Shown here one piece after another: positions 36,576 to 45,738 of a stretch of 64,000 nt of DNA. The stretch spans positions 6,074,001 to 6,138,000 of the forward strand of contig NZ_JAALDK010000001.1 of the NCBI RefSeq assembly GCF_013366925.1, read 5' to 3'. Position numbers and translations under genes: made by a program. The DNA is from Paraburkholderia youngii. GTDB taxonomy: Bacteria > Pseudomonadota > Gammaproteobacteria > Burkholderiales > Burkholderiaceae. A model generated the notes under the pieces. That model was not told the origin of the DNA. It saw nothing but the letters and a program-made list of their open reading frames with translations, and ran no database searches. How positions within the stretch are numbered: position 1 is the stretch's first letter; each line of letters begins with the position of its first letter.

Positions 36576-36899
36576 TTATTGATCGATCTTCAGACGCTCG
36601 ACGACCTTGCCGTTCATGAGATGCGATTCGACGATCTCGTCGATGTCGCTCTCGTCGACGTAGGTGTACCAGACCGCCTCGGGATACACGACGAGCGCCG
36701 GGCCCAGTTCGCAGCGATCGAGGCAGCCGGCCTTGTTGATGCGCACCTGGCCGGGACCGGCGAGCCCGAGTTGCTTCACGCGTTTTTTCGCGTACTCCTG
36801 CATCGCCTGCGCATTGCAGTTCGCGCAGCTCGGACGCTCGGCGCCGGGGTCGCGTTGATTCAGACAGAAGAAAACGTGGTGCTTGTAAAAGGAATCCAT
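36576..36899 (-). CDS. Thioredoxin-like [2Fe-2S] ferredoxin
   Basis: A 107-residue protein of the thioredoxin-fold 2Fe-2S ferredoxin family. Cysteines at about 12, 25, 28, 59 and 63 (FFCLNQ, CANC, GCLDRCELGP) include the four cluster ligands; VVYPEAVWYTYV is the typical strand. Its redox partner is unknown. It precedes the hydrolase and follows the VanZ gene by 136 bases. Confidence 0.88.
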   Translation of the reverse strand: MDSFYKHHVFFCLNQRDPGAERPSCANCNAQAMQEYAKKRVKQLGLAGPGQVRINKAGCLDRCELGPALVVYPEAVWYTYVDESDIDEIVESHLMNGKVVERLKIDQ

Positions 36900-37035
36900 G
36901 ATGTTCGGGAGGCGAGCCTGAAAGGAAGTGCAATGGCGCAGTCGGCATCCGGTATGCCGAAGCGCCCGTCGTGCGGACGATTATAGCGACCGGGCTGTGC
37001 ACGCGCCGCGGCCTGGCGGCCGCAGCGCAAGCACG

Positions 37036-38193
37036 TCAGGCCGGCTTCACGCGCCGCTTCAGCCACGCCCGCTCGACCGCGAACGCGAGCCACACCAGCG
37101 CCGCATAGGGCCACATCCACGCGAGCCAACGCGCGAGTCCGTTGAAATGCAGGTAGCGTCCCTGTCTCCAGTCGGCGAGCACCGCGTCGAAATACGGATT
37201 CACCGGCAGCAGATTGACGAACACGAGTGCGATGACCAGCGCGACCCCGGCGAGCGTCGCGCGCACGCGCCGCCGCAGCGGCAGCGCGACGAGCGCCGCG
37301 ACGGTGCCGCACACGAGTCCGGGCAACGCGCCCGGCGTCGCCCAGTCGAACGCGAGGCCCGATTGCGATTGCAGAAACGTCGCGCCGGCCTTCACGCATA
37401 AGGTCGCGACGATGAACACGAACAGCAGGCGCACGCGCGGCGCATGACGGCGCATCGGCAGCGACGCGAGCGCGAGCGCCGCAAACAGGTTCAGCGTCGC
37501 GATCAGCGCTTCCCATGTGTCGTCGTCCAGCCACGCGGCGGCCGCCGCCGGCCATGTGCCGACCTGCCATGCAGACGGCGTCCACGCGAGCAGCGCGTCC
37601 TGGGTGGCTGGATCGACGCTCAGCCACAGCGCGCGCGGCCAGTTGCCGAGGCCGAACAGGCGCGGCGCCGGAAACATCGTCGCGAACGGCCACGCGGCGA
37701 CGATGCACGCGAGCGTCGCATGGCCGCGCTCGAACCACAGCAGCCGCAGACGCCTGAGCAGGCCGCGATCGAGCAGCGCGCCGGTCAACGGCGACATCAT
37801 CGCCGCGCCGATTAGCGCGCCGAGCGTGTTGGCCGCAAGGTCGAGATTGGAGGCGACGCGGGTCGGCAGATAGGTCTGCACGGCTTCCATCGTGCCCGAC
37901 AGCAGGCCGCCCAACACGAACGCGAGCGCGACGGCCAGTGTGCCGCGCCAGCGCGGATACACCGCGAGCACCACCAGCGCGCCGAACGGCATATAGCCGA
38001 GCACGTTGGTGACGACGTCGAATGCAGTCAGGTACTGCGGCATCGGATCGAACAGATAGGCGAACGGCGCGATGCCGAGCGAGCGCCACCCCGAGAACGG
38101 ATACCACGAGCCGTACACGATCAGCGCCGCGTACAGCAGCAGCGCCCGACGTGCCAGCGTCGACGGGCGGCGCAGCCACGGGCGCTCGCTCAT
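37036..38193 (-). CDS. VanZ-family membrane protein
   Basis: A polytopic membrane protein of 385 residues with about nine hydrophobic helices. The N-terminal part has the VanZ-like signature LGYMPFGALVVLA and GTMEAVQTYLPTR..NLDLAANTLGALIG. In gram-positive VanZ this domain confers teicoplanin resistance; in proteobacteria the function is unknown. AAAGGAG precedes the ATG at 38193. It is the fifth gene of the Mce/Mla-type run, 31 bases after the lipoprotein gene. Confidence 0.82.
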   Translation of the reverse strand: MSERPWLRRPSTLARRALLLYAALIVYGSWYPFSGWRSLGIAPFAYLFDPMPQYLTAFDVVTNVLGYMPFGALVVLAVYPRWRGTLAVALAFVLGGLLSGTMEAVQTYLPTRVASNLDLAANTLGALIGAAMMSPLTGALLDRGLLRRLRLLWFERGHATLACIVAAWPFATMFPAPRLFGLGNWPRALWLSVDPATQDALLAWTPSAWQVGTWPAAAAAWLDDDTWEALIATLNLFAALALASLPMRRHAPRVRLLFVFIVATLCVKAGATFLQSQSGLAFDWATPGALPGLVCGTVAALVALPLRRRVRATLAGVALVIALVFVNLLPVNPYFDAVLADWRQGRYLHFNGLARWLAWMWPYAALVWLAFAVERAWLKRRVKPA

Positions 38194-38224
38194 GCGGCGC
38201 TCCTTTGCGTGCGCTGCCTGCCCG

Positions 38225-38851
38225 TCATTGCGCGGCGACCAGCGCCTGCGAGCCGAGCCACGCCGTGATCTGCGCGATGAGATCGTCGCTGGCCGCGGCG
38301 AGCGCCCGCGCGCCGCCGGCCGCATCCGCCGAATGCGCGGGCGCGTGCGCGACGAAGGTGTGCTGGCCGACCACCTTGCCACCCTGCATCAGCGTGGCGC
38401 GCGCGGCGATCGCGCCGTGGCTGTCGGTCGGGCTGGCGAAAACCTGCTCGAACTCGGTCAGATCGATCCGCAGCACCGGCGCGCTCACGCCGTCCGCGCC
38501 CGTCAGCACGGTGCCGCGCTCGCTCAGCGCGTTGCGCAGGCGCTGCGTCAGCAGTTGCGACGGCATCATCGTCCAGTGGCTGTTGGCGTAGGCGGCCGTC
38601 TGCTGCGCATCGGCGTAGCTCAGCCGATACGTCAGCCGGTCCGATTCGAGCACGGACGGCGCGCTGACCTCGAGCACCTTGACGGCCGCCAGCCGGCTCG
38701 CGGCGGCGGCCTGCGGCGGCGGTCCGAAGTCGTAGCGGACGTCCGACACGACCGCGGACGTGCCCGCGCAGCCCGCCGCCAGCACGCCGGACGCGAGCAG
38801 CGCCGCGAGCGCGGCGCGCGAGGACAACAGTCGGTGAATCGAGCGTGACAT
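38225..38851 (-). CDS. ABC transport auxiliary lipoprotein (PqiC/LetB-associated type)
   Basis: A 208-residue outer-membrane lipoprotein of the ABC-type transport auxiliary family, like PqiC. The signal peptide ends in the lipobox LAAGC; the conserved body includes RYDFGPPPQAAA, LESDRLTYRLSYADAQQTAAY and LLTQRLRNALSERG. It probably links the MlaD-like protein with the outer membrane. The ATG at 38851 has AGGAAG six bases upstream; an ATG two codons earlier overlaps that site. Confidence 0.88.
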   Translation of the reverse strand: MSRSIHRLLSSRAALAALLASGVLAAGCAGTSAVVSDVRYDFGPPPQAAAASRLAAVKVLEVSAPSVLESDRLTYRLSYADAQQTAAYANSHWTMMPSQLLTQRLRNALSERGTVLTGADGVSAPVLRIDLTEFEQVFASPTDSHGAIAARATLMQGGKVVGQHTFVAHAPAHSADAAGGARALAAASDDLIAQITAWLGSQALVAAQ

Positions 38852-38881
38852 GGGCATCTTCCTCTGTTCTAGCCGGCGAAT

Positions 38882-39859
38882 TTAATGGGCCGCGGGGGCT
38901 GCGGGCGCGGCGGCGGCGGGCCACGCGAAGCCGGCCTCGCCCGGACCCGGCGCCGCGCGCGGCGCGCCGAACAGCACGCTGCGCGGATTGGTATTGAAGG
39001 TGTCGGCGGCGCGATCGATCGATTGCGCCGCCGAGCGCACGTCCTCGGTCAGCGAATTGACGCGCGGCAGCGTTTCGAAGCCGACCCGCGCGGACAGGTC
39101 CTGCAGCGACGTGTTCATCTGCGTGAGCGCATCGCCCGCCTGCTGCGCGGCCGTGCCGACCTTGTTCAGATTGCGCTCGAGGGGTCCGTCCGGACGGTTC
39201 AGGCCGGTGATCATCTGGTCGGTCGACGCGAGCGTGTGGTTCAGCTGGTCGATCGTGCCGGGCAGCTTGCTGGCGACCGGCGCCATCTCACGAGTCAGCG
39301 TCGCGACGCCCGAAGCCGCCTGCGCGATGCTCGCCGCCGTCTCGTGCAGCTGTTCGACCATTTCCGGCGAGAGCATGTCGTTCACGTTGTCGGTGACTTT
39401 TTCGAGCTTGCGCAGCAGCACGTCGCCGCGCTGCTGCAACTGGTCGAACAGACCGGGGCGCATCGGCAATTGCGCGACCTGGTGCGCCGACGAGTGCAGC
39501 GGCGTCAGGTCGCGCCCGGTATCGTCGAGCTGGACGAACGCGATGCCGGTCACGCCCTGTAAGCCGAGGCTGCCGAACGTCGAATGCGTGATCGGCGCGT
39601 GCTCGTCGACCATGATGCGGATCAGGATCTGCCCGGGATGTGTCGGATCGAACTTGATCGACTGTACGCGGCCGACGTCGAGCCCGCGAAAGCGCACCGC
39701 CGCGTCCGCAAAGAGGCCGGTCACGTTGGTGCGCGCGATCAGGTCGTAAGGCACTCGCACGGTGCGGTCGACATTGAACAGATACGCGGCCAGCGCGATC
39801 GCCGCCGTCAGCACGACCGTGAAAAGCCCGGCCCAGAACGCATGCGCTTTGTTTTCCAT
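38882..39859 (-). CDS. MlaD/MCE-domain lipid transport protein
   Basis: A 325-residue substrate-binding subunit of an Mce-type transporter. One N-terminal membrane helix (about 7-28) is followed by an MCE domain (about 38-118, VTGLFADAAVRFRGLDVGRV), then a long alpha-helical region (about 150-290) and an Ala/Pro-rich C-terminus. Helical tails of this kind can form the tunnel seen in PqiB or LetB. It follows the ATPase gene by 46 bases. Confidence 0.9.
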   Translation of the reverse strand: MENKAHAFWAGLFTVVLTAAIALAAYLFNVDRTVRVPYDLIARTNVTGLFADAAVRFRGLDVGRVQSIKFDPTHPGQILIRIMVDEHAPITHSTFGSLGLQGVTGIAFVQLDDTGRDLTPLHSSAHQVAQLPMRPGLFDQLQQRGDVLLRKLEKVTDNVNDMLSPEMVEQLHETAASIAQAASGVATLTREMAPVASKLPGTIDQLNHTLASTDQMITGLNRPDGPLERNLNKVGTAAQQAGDALTQMNTSLQDLSARVGFETLPRVNSLTEDVRSAAQSIDRAADTFNTNPRSVLFGAPRAAPGPGEAGFAWPAAAAPAAPAAH

Positions 39860-39905
39860 GGTCAGTTTTCCAGGTTCGTAGCGGCCCGCTTGGTGGCGGC
39901 CGGCC

Positions 39906-40784
39906 TCACAGCGACAACTCGGACGACGCCGGCTCGAGCGCCGCCCGCGGCAGCTTCGCGCGACGCTCGGGCGGCAGCGCCTGCAGCGCGCGGCGCCCGC
40001 GCAGGCCGAGGAAATATTCGCGGATGAACGGATGGTCGACGCCCGCGGCCTCCTCGACCGGCGCGTTGACGAGCACTTTGCGATCGGCAATCACGGCCAC
40101 GCGCGTCGACAACGCGACCATCGTATCGAGATCGTGCGTGATCATCACGACCGTCAGACCGAGCGCGCGATGCAGCCCGGAGATCAGCTCGACGAATTCG
40201 TCGGACGCCTGCGGATCGAGGCCGGCGGTCGGTTCGTCGAGGAACAGCAGTTCGGGTTCGAGCGCGATCGCGCGCGCGATGCCGACCCGCTTGATCATGC
40301 CGCCCGACAGCGCCGACGGCATCTTCGACGCGTGCTTGCACGGCAGCCCGACCATTTCGAGCTTCAGCATCACGATGTCGCGCAGCAGGTCTTCGGGCAC
40401 CTTGCCGAGCTCGCGCACCGGTTGCGCGACGTTGTCGAACACGGACAGCGACGAGAACAGCGCGCCGCGCTGGAACAGCATGCCGGAGCGGCTGCGCATC
40501 AGCAGCGCGGTCTCGGGGGAGATCGTGGCGAGGTCTTCGCCGAACAGCTTGATCGTGCCCCGCGACGGCCGCTCGAGGCCGAGAATCTGCCGCACCAGCG
40601 TGGTCTTGCCCGAGCCCGAGCCGCCGACGATTGACACGATCTCGCCGCGCCGCACGTCGAGGCTCAGATGCTGATGCACGATGTTGCGGCCGTAGCGCTT
40701 GGTGATGTCGATCACCTCGATCACCGGCTCGGCGATCGACGGTACGGGCTGGCCGCGTACGGCTTCGGTTAGTGGCGCGATCAT
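39906..40784 (-). CDS. MlaF-type ABC transporter ATPase
   Basis: An ABC ATPase of 292 residues powering Mce-type lipid transport. It has Walker A GGSGSGKTTLVRQ, signature LSGGMIKRVGIARAI, Walker B LLFLDEPTAGLDPQ, and the switch His in VVMITHDLD. The Q-loop and the QRGALFSSLSVFDNV region match MlaF. Its ATG at 40784 overlaps the permease stop in ATGA, so the two are coupled. Confidence 0.93.
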   Translation of the reverse strand: MIAPLTEAVRGQPVPSIAEPVIEVIDITKRYGRNIVHQHLSLDVRRGEIVSIVGGSGSGKTTLVRQILGLERPSRGTIKLFGEDLATISPETALLMRSRSGMLFQRGALFSSLSVFDNVAQPVRELGKVPEDLLRDIVMLKLEMVGLPCKHASKMPSALSGGMIKRVGIARAIALEPELLFLDEPTAGLDPQASDEFVELISGLHRALGLTVVMITHDLDTMVALSTRVAVIADRKVLVNAPVEEAAGVDHPFIREYFLGLRGRRALQALPPERRAKLPRAALEPASSELSL

Positions 40785-41950
40785 CCGAGCCCCACGTTCT
40801 GAAAGAGGATCGCGAACACCGCGTCCGCGAGAATCACGATGGTGATCGACGTGACCACCGAGGTCGTCGTGCCTTCGCCGAGACTCTGCGAATTGGCCTT
40901 GATACGGAAACCGAAATGACAGCCGGCGAGCGCGATCAGCATGCCGAACACCGCGCCCTTGCCAAGGCCGATCCACAGGTTCGCGATCGGCACGACGACG
41001 GGCAGCTGCCGCGCGAAGAAGCTCATGTCGATACCGAGCACGAGCTTCGCGGCGAGCGCACCGCCTGTCAACGAGATCACGTTGGTCCACATCACGAGCA
41101 GAGGCATCGCGACGGACAGTGCGATCACGCGCGGCAGGATCAGCCGCAGACCGTGCGGGATGCCCATCACGCGCATCGCGTCGAGCTCCTCGGTTACGCG
41201 CATCACGCCGATCTGCGCGGTGATCGCCGAGCCCGAGCGGCCCGCCACCAGGATCGCCGACAAGACCGGGCCGAGTTCCCGAATCACCGCGAGGCCGAGA
41301 ATATTGACGATAAACTGGTTCGCGCCAAAGATGCGCAATTGCTGTGCCGACAGATAGCTCAACACGATGCCGATCAGGAACGCGACGAGCGCAGTGATCG
41401 GCAGCGCGCGGGCGCCGGCGTTGTAGATGTTCGCGGAGATTTCGGTCCACGGCGTGAGTTTCGGTTTGCGCAGGATCGCGAGCAGATCGAGCACGAAGCG
41501 CCCGAGCATCGTGACACCGCCCTGCATGTGCTCGACGAACGAGAAGATGCCAAGGCCGAGACGCGTGAAGGGATCGAAGCGCGTGACCGGCTCGGCGCTC
41601 TCGCGCACCGTGTCGAGCAGCGCGATGCGCTCGAAGATGTCGCGCTGCGTGTCCGTGAGCGCGGTGCCCGGCGGCAATTTGCGGCCCCATACGCGCCACA
41701 GGGCCTGGCCGCCGACGTGGTCCATGCTGTCGACGCGCGACAGGTCCCACCCGCCGATGCCCTGCGCGCCGGTCAGCGAACGCAGTTGCGGAATCACGTG
41801 CCCGGTGTCGCGATCGCGCGCGAGCGCGAGCGCCGTCCACTGGCCCGAGAGACGGACGATCTTGCCTTGGCTGCCGGCCGCGACTTCGAGGCCGGGCGGA
41901 GTGTCGTAGTTCAAGGATCGCGTGAATCTGGTTATCGGATTAGCGGCCAT
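40781..41950 (-). CDS. MlaE-type permease with N-terminal STAS-like domain
   Basis: A permease of 389 residues from the MlaE family. The first 120 residues include an apparent STAS-like domain (LSGQWTALALARDRD.., GGWDLSRVDSMDHVGGQAL). The membrane part has the MlaE signatures FLIGIVLSYLSAQQLRIFGA, GPVLSAILVAGRSGSAI and EELDAMRVMGIPHGLRL. It is the first gene of the run permease-ATPase-MCE-lipoprotein-VanZ. Mce systems of this form move phospholipid or sterols; direction cannot be told from sequence. Confidence 0.92.
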   Translation of the reverse strand: MAANPITRFTRSLNYDTPPGLEVAAGSQGKIVRLSGQWTALALARDRDTGHVIPQLRSLTGAQGIGGWDLSRVDSMDHVGGQALWRVWGRKLPPGTALTDTQRDIFERIALLDTVRESAEPVTRFDPFTRLGLGIFSFVEHMQGGVTMLGRFVLDLLAILRKPKLTPWTEISANIYNAGARALPITALVAFLIGIVLSYLSAQQLRIFGANQFIVNILGLAVIRELGPVLSAILVAGRSGSAITAQIGVMRVTEELDAMRVMGIPHGLRLILPRVIALSVAMPLLVMWTNVISLTGGALAAKLVLGIDMSFFARQLPVVVPIANLWIGLGKGAVFGMLIALAGCHFGFRIKANSQSLGEGTTTSVVTSITIVILADAVFAILFQNVGLG

Positions 41951-42062
41951 TGTAACGAAGGCTCGGCCGCCCGGTCCGCCAGGATGTGCATCGATCCGCG
42001 TCGCCTCCTCGCCGGTCGGCATTCGAGTCCCAGGCGGGTTTGCTGTGGCTACAATACGAGGC

Positions 42063-43001
42063 ATGAATGCCTCCAAGACTCCCGCCTCTCCGCCCGCTGC
42101 GGCAAGCGCGGCCGCGGCCTCGTCGTCGGCTTCGGCCGACTGGCGCATCGATCGCGAGCGCGCGGTCAAACTGTTCGGCGCGCATGCGCATGACTGGCCG
42201 ATCGAAATCGTCGAAGAAACCGGTTCGACCAACGCCGATCTGATGGCCCACATGAAAGCACTACCGCGCCACGCGAACGCGCTGCCGCGGCCGATCGTGC
42301 GCGTCGCGTATCTGCAGACCGCCGGGCGTGGCCGTCGTGGCCGGCCGTGGTACGCGGAGCCCGGCAACGCGCTGCTGTTTTCAGTCGCGTGCGTATTGCC
42401 GCGCCCGCTCGAAGGGCTCGCGGGCTTGAGCCTCGCGGTGGGCGTCGCGCTCGTCGACGGGCTGCGCTCGCTGCCGGTCGCGGGTCCCGGACAGATCGCG
42501 CTGAAGTGGCCGAACGACGTGCTGCTCGAAGGCGACAAGCTCGCCGGCATCCTGATCGAAACCGCGTGGAGCACCGACCACGCGAGCGCGGTCGTGATCG
42601 GCATCGGCACCAACGTGAAGGGCGCCGACGAACTCGCGGCGAAGGTCGGCGCGCTGAACGCCGAGGTATCGCCGCAGGCGCGCGGCACCGTGCCGACCGC
42701 GTTGCAGCGCGCGCTGCCGAACGCGAATCTGACCGATACGCTGGCCGCCGAATTGAACGCGCTCGAACCGATGCTGCAGCGCTTCGGCGCTGAAGGCTTC
42801 GCACCGTTCCAGGCTCGCTGGAACGGAGTGCATGCGTACGCGGGCCGCGATGTGGTGCTGCTCGAGCAGGGTCAAGAACTCGCGCGCGGCGTGGCGGCGG
42901 GCGTCGACGAACGCGGCCAGTTGCTGCTCGATACGGCCGAAGGCCGCCGGAGCATCGCGACCGGCGACGTGTCGCTGCGCCTCGCCGACGGTGCCGCATG
43001 A
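42063..43001 (+). CDS. birA: Biotin-[acetyl-CoA-carboxylase] ligase without repressor domain
   Basis: Attaches biotin to the carboxylase subunit AccB. The product of 312 residues has [12 protein letters not shown] (biotinyl-AMP binding), [20 protein letters not shown] with the catalytic Lys, and a C-terminal SH3-like domain. The N-terminus is Ala/Ser-rich ([20 protein letters not shown]) in place of the winged-helix of E. coli BirA, so it should be a monofunctional ligase. It overlaps coaX by four bases (ATGA). The same birA-coaX pair is seen in relatives. Confidence 0.93.
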   Translation: MNASKTPASPPAAASAAAASSSASADWRIDRERAVKLFGAHAHDWPIEIVEETGSTNADLMAHMKALPRHANALPRPIVRVAYLQTAGRGRRGRPWYAEPGNALLFSVACVLPRPLEGLAGLSLAVGVALVDGLRSLPVAGPGQIALKWPNDVLLEGDKLAGILIETAWSTDHASAVVIGIGTNVKGADELAAKVGALNAEVSPQARGTVPTALQRALPNANLTDTLAAELNALEPMLQRFGAEGFAPFQARWNGVHAYAGRDVVLLEQGQELARGVAAGVDERGQLLLDTAEGRRSIATGDVSLRLADGAA

Positions 43002-43837
43002 CGCAGCGCGCGCCTTATCTGCTGATCGACGCGGGCAATAGCCGGATCAAGTGGGCGCTGGTGCAGCCGGACGGGACGCAGTTGGCGAGCGGTGCGCTCG
43101 CGCATCACGACATTGCCGGGCCACGCGCGCAATCTGCTTCGCAAACCGGTTGGGCCGACTTGCCAGCGCCCTGCGGCGCGTGGCTCTCCAACGTCGCGGG
43201 CACGCAGATCGCGACGCACATCGCCGCGCTCGTCGAAGCGTTCTGGCCACAACTGCCGCTCGCGACGATCCGCGCGAGCGCTCATCAATGCGGCGTGACC
43301 AATTGCTATACGACACCGCACTCGCTCGGTAGCGACCGCTGGTGCGGCATGATCGGCGCGCACGCGGCCTTTCCCGGCGAACATCTGCTGCTCGCGACCT
43401 TCGGCACCGCGACGACGCTCGAGGCGTTGCGTGCGGACGGCGCGTTTATCGGCGGATTGATTGCGCCGGGCTGGACGCTGATGATGCGCTCGCTCGGTGA
43501 GCACACCGCACAACTGCCGACGCTCGACGCCAAGTACGCGCGCGGTCTGCTCGGCGGGGCCGCTACAGCCGACGCGGCACGACGCGGTCCGTTTTTCGCA
43601 ACGGATACGCCGCGCTCGCTGTCAGCGGGCTGCACGCTGGCGCAGGCCGGACTGATCGAGCGGATGTGGCGGGATCTGCAGGATGAATGGCAAGTGCCGG
43701 TGCGTCTCGTGGTCAGCGGCGGCGCCGCCGACGAAGTGGCGAGCGCGCTGAAAGTGCCGCATACTCGCCACGATTCGCTGGTGCTGTCGGGGCTCGCGCT
43801 GATCGCCACCGAGGATACGGCGGGCCAAAGCGGCTGA
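42998..43837 (+). CDS. coaX: Type III pantothenate kinase
   Basis: Phosphorylates pantothenate, the first step of coenzyme A synthesis. The 279-residue product has [13 protein letters not shown] (phosphate 1 motif), [29 protein letters not shown] and [15 protein letters not shown], all diagnostic of CoaX. Its ATG overlaps the birA stop, and coaX is likely the second gene of an operon that continues into the small membrane protein. Confidence 0.95.
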   Translation: MTQRAPYLLIDAGNSRIKWALVQPDGTQLASGALAHHDIAGPRAQSASQTGWADLPAPCGAWLSNVAGTQIATHIAALVEAFWPQLPLATIRASAHQCGVTNCYTTPHSLGSDRWCGMIGAHAAFPGEHLLLATFGTATTLEALRADGAFIGGLIAPGWTLMMRSLGEHTAQLPTLDAKYARGLLGGAATADAARRGPFFATDTPRSLSAGCTLAQAGLIERMWRDLQDEWQVPVRLVVSGGAADEVASALKVPHTRHDSLVLSGLALIATEDTAGQSG

Positions 43838-43915
43838 ATGCCTGCCAGGCGGGTGCGGCCGAGTTGCGCCCTCACACCCCGCGCTCAACTTCTTTCTGGA
43901 TTGGAAACACCCACG

Positions 43916-44155
43916 ATGCTTCGCTGGCCGATCGCCATTCTGATTGTTGTCAACGTGCTGGCTTTCGTCGCGCTGCGTGGCGCCTTCGGCGCGATGCCCA
44001 CCGCCAGCGGACGCGAGCCGAATCATCTGAACCGCCAGATTCATCCGAACTGGCTGAAGGTGCGCCCCGTCAGCGCCGCCGACGCGGCCGATCAGGCAGT
44101 GGTCGGCGGACCCGCACCGCAGGCACAGGTTTCGACATCGGAGTTGCCGCAGTGA
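43916..44155 (+). CDS. Small single-pass membrane protein, possibly a SPOR-protein remnant
   Basis: A 79-residue protein with one helix (MLRWPIAILIVVNVLAFVALRG) followed by a short soluble tail including REPNHLNRQIHPNWLKV. The motif recalls the N-terminus of the SPOR-domain proteins that follow coaX in other Betaproteobacteria (helix, then EP..L..Q..P..), but no SPOR domain is present. That comparison is from memory. The tail is Ala/Pro-rich. It is likely in the birA-coaX operon. Confidence 0.6.
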   Translation: MLRWPIAILIVVNVLAFVALRGAFGAMPTASGREPNHLNRQIHPNWLKVRPVSAADAADQAVVGGPAPQAQVSTSELPQ

Positions 44156-44223
44156 TCGGCCGAGCGACGCGGTCGATTAGACGCTCGGCATTGCGCCACG
44201 CGTTCGCGCGGCAACACGCAGCA

Positions 44224-44706
44224 TCAATCCTGCGTGCGCACCTTCTTCAACAGCGCGGTCGTCGAGCGATCGTGCTCGAACGCGATCGCGAGCGCCTTGC
44301 CGCCCCAACCGCGCACGAGCGCCGATTCGGGTAGCGCGTCCATGTCGTAGTCGCCGCCCTTCACGAGCACGTCCGGGCGCAGCGCGGAAATCAGCTCGAC
44401 CGGCGTTTTCTCGCCGAAGCCCACCACGTAGTCGACGCTTTCCAGCGCCGCGAGCAAGGCCATGCGGTCAGCCTCGTTGTTGATCGGCCGGTCGTCGCCT
44501 TTGCCGAGCATCCGGACCGATGCATCGCTATTCACACCGACGATCAGGCACGCGCCCAACGCCTTCGCGTCGGCCAGATAGGTGACGTGACCGCGATGCA
44601 GGATATCGAACACGCCGTTCGTAAATACGACGGGCGCGCGCAGCGAAGGACGCAGCTTCACCAGGGCATCGCGCGTCAGAATCTTGCGTTCAAAGATGGC
44701 GGTCAT
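44224..44706 (-). CDS. rfaE2: D-glycero-beta-D-manno-heptose 1-phosphate adenylyltransferase
   Basis: Makes ADP-heptose precursor for lipopolysaccharide inner core. The 160-residue cytidylyltransferase-fold protein has the nucleotide-binding VFTNGVFDILHRGHVTYLADA and the LVKGGDYDMDALPES region. The kinase half of HldE is not fused, as usual in Burkholderiales where rfaE1 is a separate gene. I took the ATG at 44706 because the domain begins there; the upstream frame has no similarity. Confidence 0.93.
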   Translation of the reverse strand: MTAIFERKILTRDALVKLRPSLRAPVVFTNGVFDILHRGHVTYLADAKALGACLIVGVNSDASVRMLGKGDDRPINNEADRMALLAALESVDYVVGFGEKTPVELISALRPDVLVKGGDYDMDALPESALVRGWGGKALAIAFEHDRSTTALLKKVRTQD

Positions 44707-44797
44707 CGCACGGTCACAGAGTTGGGGAGTTGCGAAGTTGCGGGAAGAGGAATGCCGGGTGCCGCCACGATACATGCTGGGCGGCTCGAAGCAAAAC

Positions 44798-44825
44798 GGT
44801 CCGGCAAGCTCACGCCTGCCGGACC
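44798..44825 (-). terminator. Terminator-like hairpin after the desaturase-like gene
   Basis: GGTCCGGCA (44798-44806) and TGCCGGACC (44817-44825) form a 9-bp stem. On the minus strand it is followed by GTTTTGC, a short T run, about 35 bases after the stop at 44860. Confidence 0.6.
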
Positions 44826-44859
44826 GCCATTTGAAACGGTGCTGACACCGCCCGAGCCG

Positions 44860-45738
44860 TTACGCCGGTTGCTGCTGCGCCGGGCTTTGTTCAGCGGCTT
44901 GCAGACGCGTGACCACTTCCTTGCGATAACGGTTCAGTTCCTGCGCGGTGGTGAACGTGCGTTCGAACAGCAGCGACAGGTTGTGCAGAATGCGCTCGAC
45001 GACTTTCTTTTCCCAGCCGTCGTCGAAACGGATCTGCTCGTCGAGCCAGCGCTCGAGCCATTCCGGATCCGGCAGACGCGACTGGATCGTGTCGCGCGGG
45101 AACAGCGCCTGGTTCACGTGCAGGTTGGTGGGGTGCAGCGGCTTTTCGGTGCGACGCGCCGACGCCATCAGCACGCCGATCTTGGCGAACGCGGCACGCG
45201 CGATGTCGCCGGTTTGCGCCATCGCCTTCTTCATGTAGCGCAGATACGCGCCGCCGTGGCGCGCTTCGTCGCGCGAGATGGTTTCGTAGATGTGCTTGAT
45301 GACCGGCTCGGTGTGCCATTCGGCGGCGCGGCGATACCAGTGATTCAGGCGAATTTCGCCGCAGAAGTGCAGCATCAGCGTTTCGAGCGGCGGCGCGGGA
45401 TCGAATTCGAAGCGCACCGCGTGCAGTTCCTCTTCGGTCGGGACCAGTTCCGGCTTGAAGCGGCGCAGGTATTCCATCAGCACCAGCGAGTGTTTCTGCT
45501 CCTCGAAGAACCAGACGCTCATGAATGCGGAGAAATCGCTGTCGTGATGATTGTCACGCAGAAACATTTCCGTGGCGGGCAAGGCCGACCATTCGGTGAT
45601 CGCGTTCATCTTGATCGTCGCGGCCTGCTCGTCGGTCAACAGCGATGCATCGAATTTGTCCCAGGGAATGTCCTTCTCCATGTCCCATCGAACGGATTCG
45701 AGCGATTTATAAAGTTCCGGATAAAGCATGGTGTTCAT
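44860..45738 (-). CDS. Ferritin-like diiron protein of the acyl-ACP desaturase superfamily
   Basis: A 292-residue soluble helical protein. The diiron ligand motifs are ITEWSALPATEMFLRDNHHD, FFEEQKHSL (E..H) and ISRDEARHGGA (E..DE.RH). It matches the family annotated in Burkholderiales as ferritin-like or acyl-ACP desaturase-like; whether it desaturates fatty acids is not shown. A possible alternative is a hydroxylase or a stress-linked oxidase. ATG 45738 is preceded by GGGGTGGGA. A 480-base gap upstream has room for regulation. Confidence 0.75.
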   Translation of the reverse strand: MNTMLYPELYKSLESVRWDMEKDIPWDKFDASLLTDEQAATIKMNAITEWSALPATEMFLRDNHHDSDFSAFMSVWFFEEQKHSLVLMEYLRRFKPELVPTEEELHAVRFEFDPAPPLETLMLHFCGEIRLNHWYRRAAEWHTEPVIKHIYETISRDEARHGGAYLRYMKKAMAQTGDIARAAFAKIGVLMASARRTEKPLHPTNLHVNQALFPRDTIQSRLPDPEWLERWLDEQIRFDDGWEKKVVERILHNLSLLFERTFTTAQELNRYRKEVVTRLQAAEQSPAQQQPA

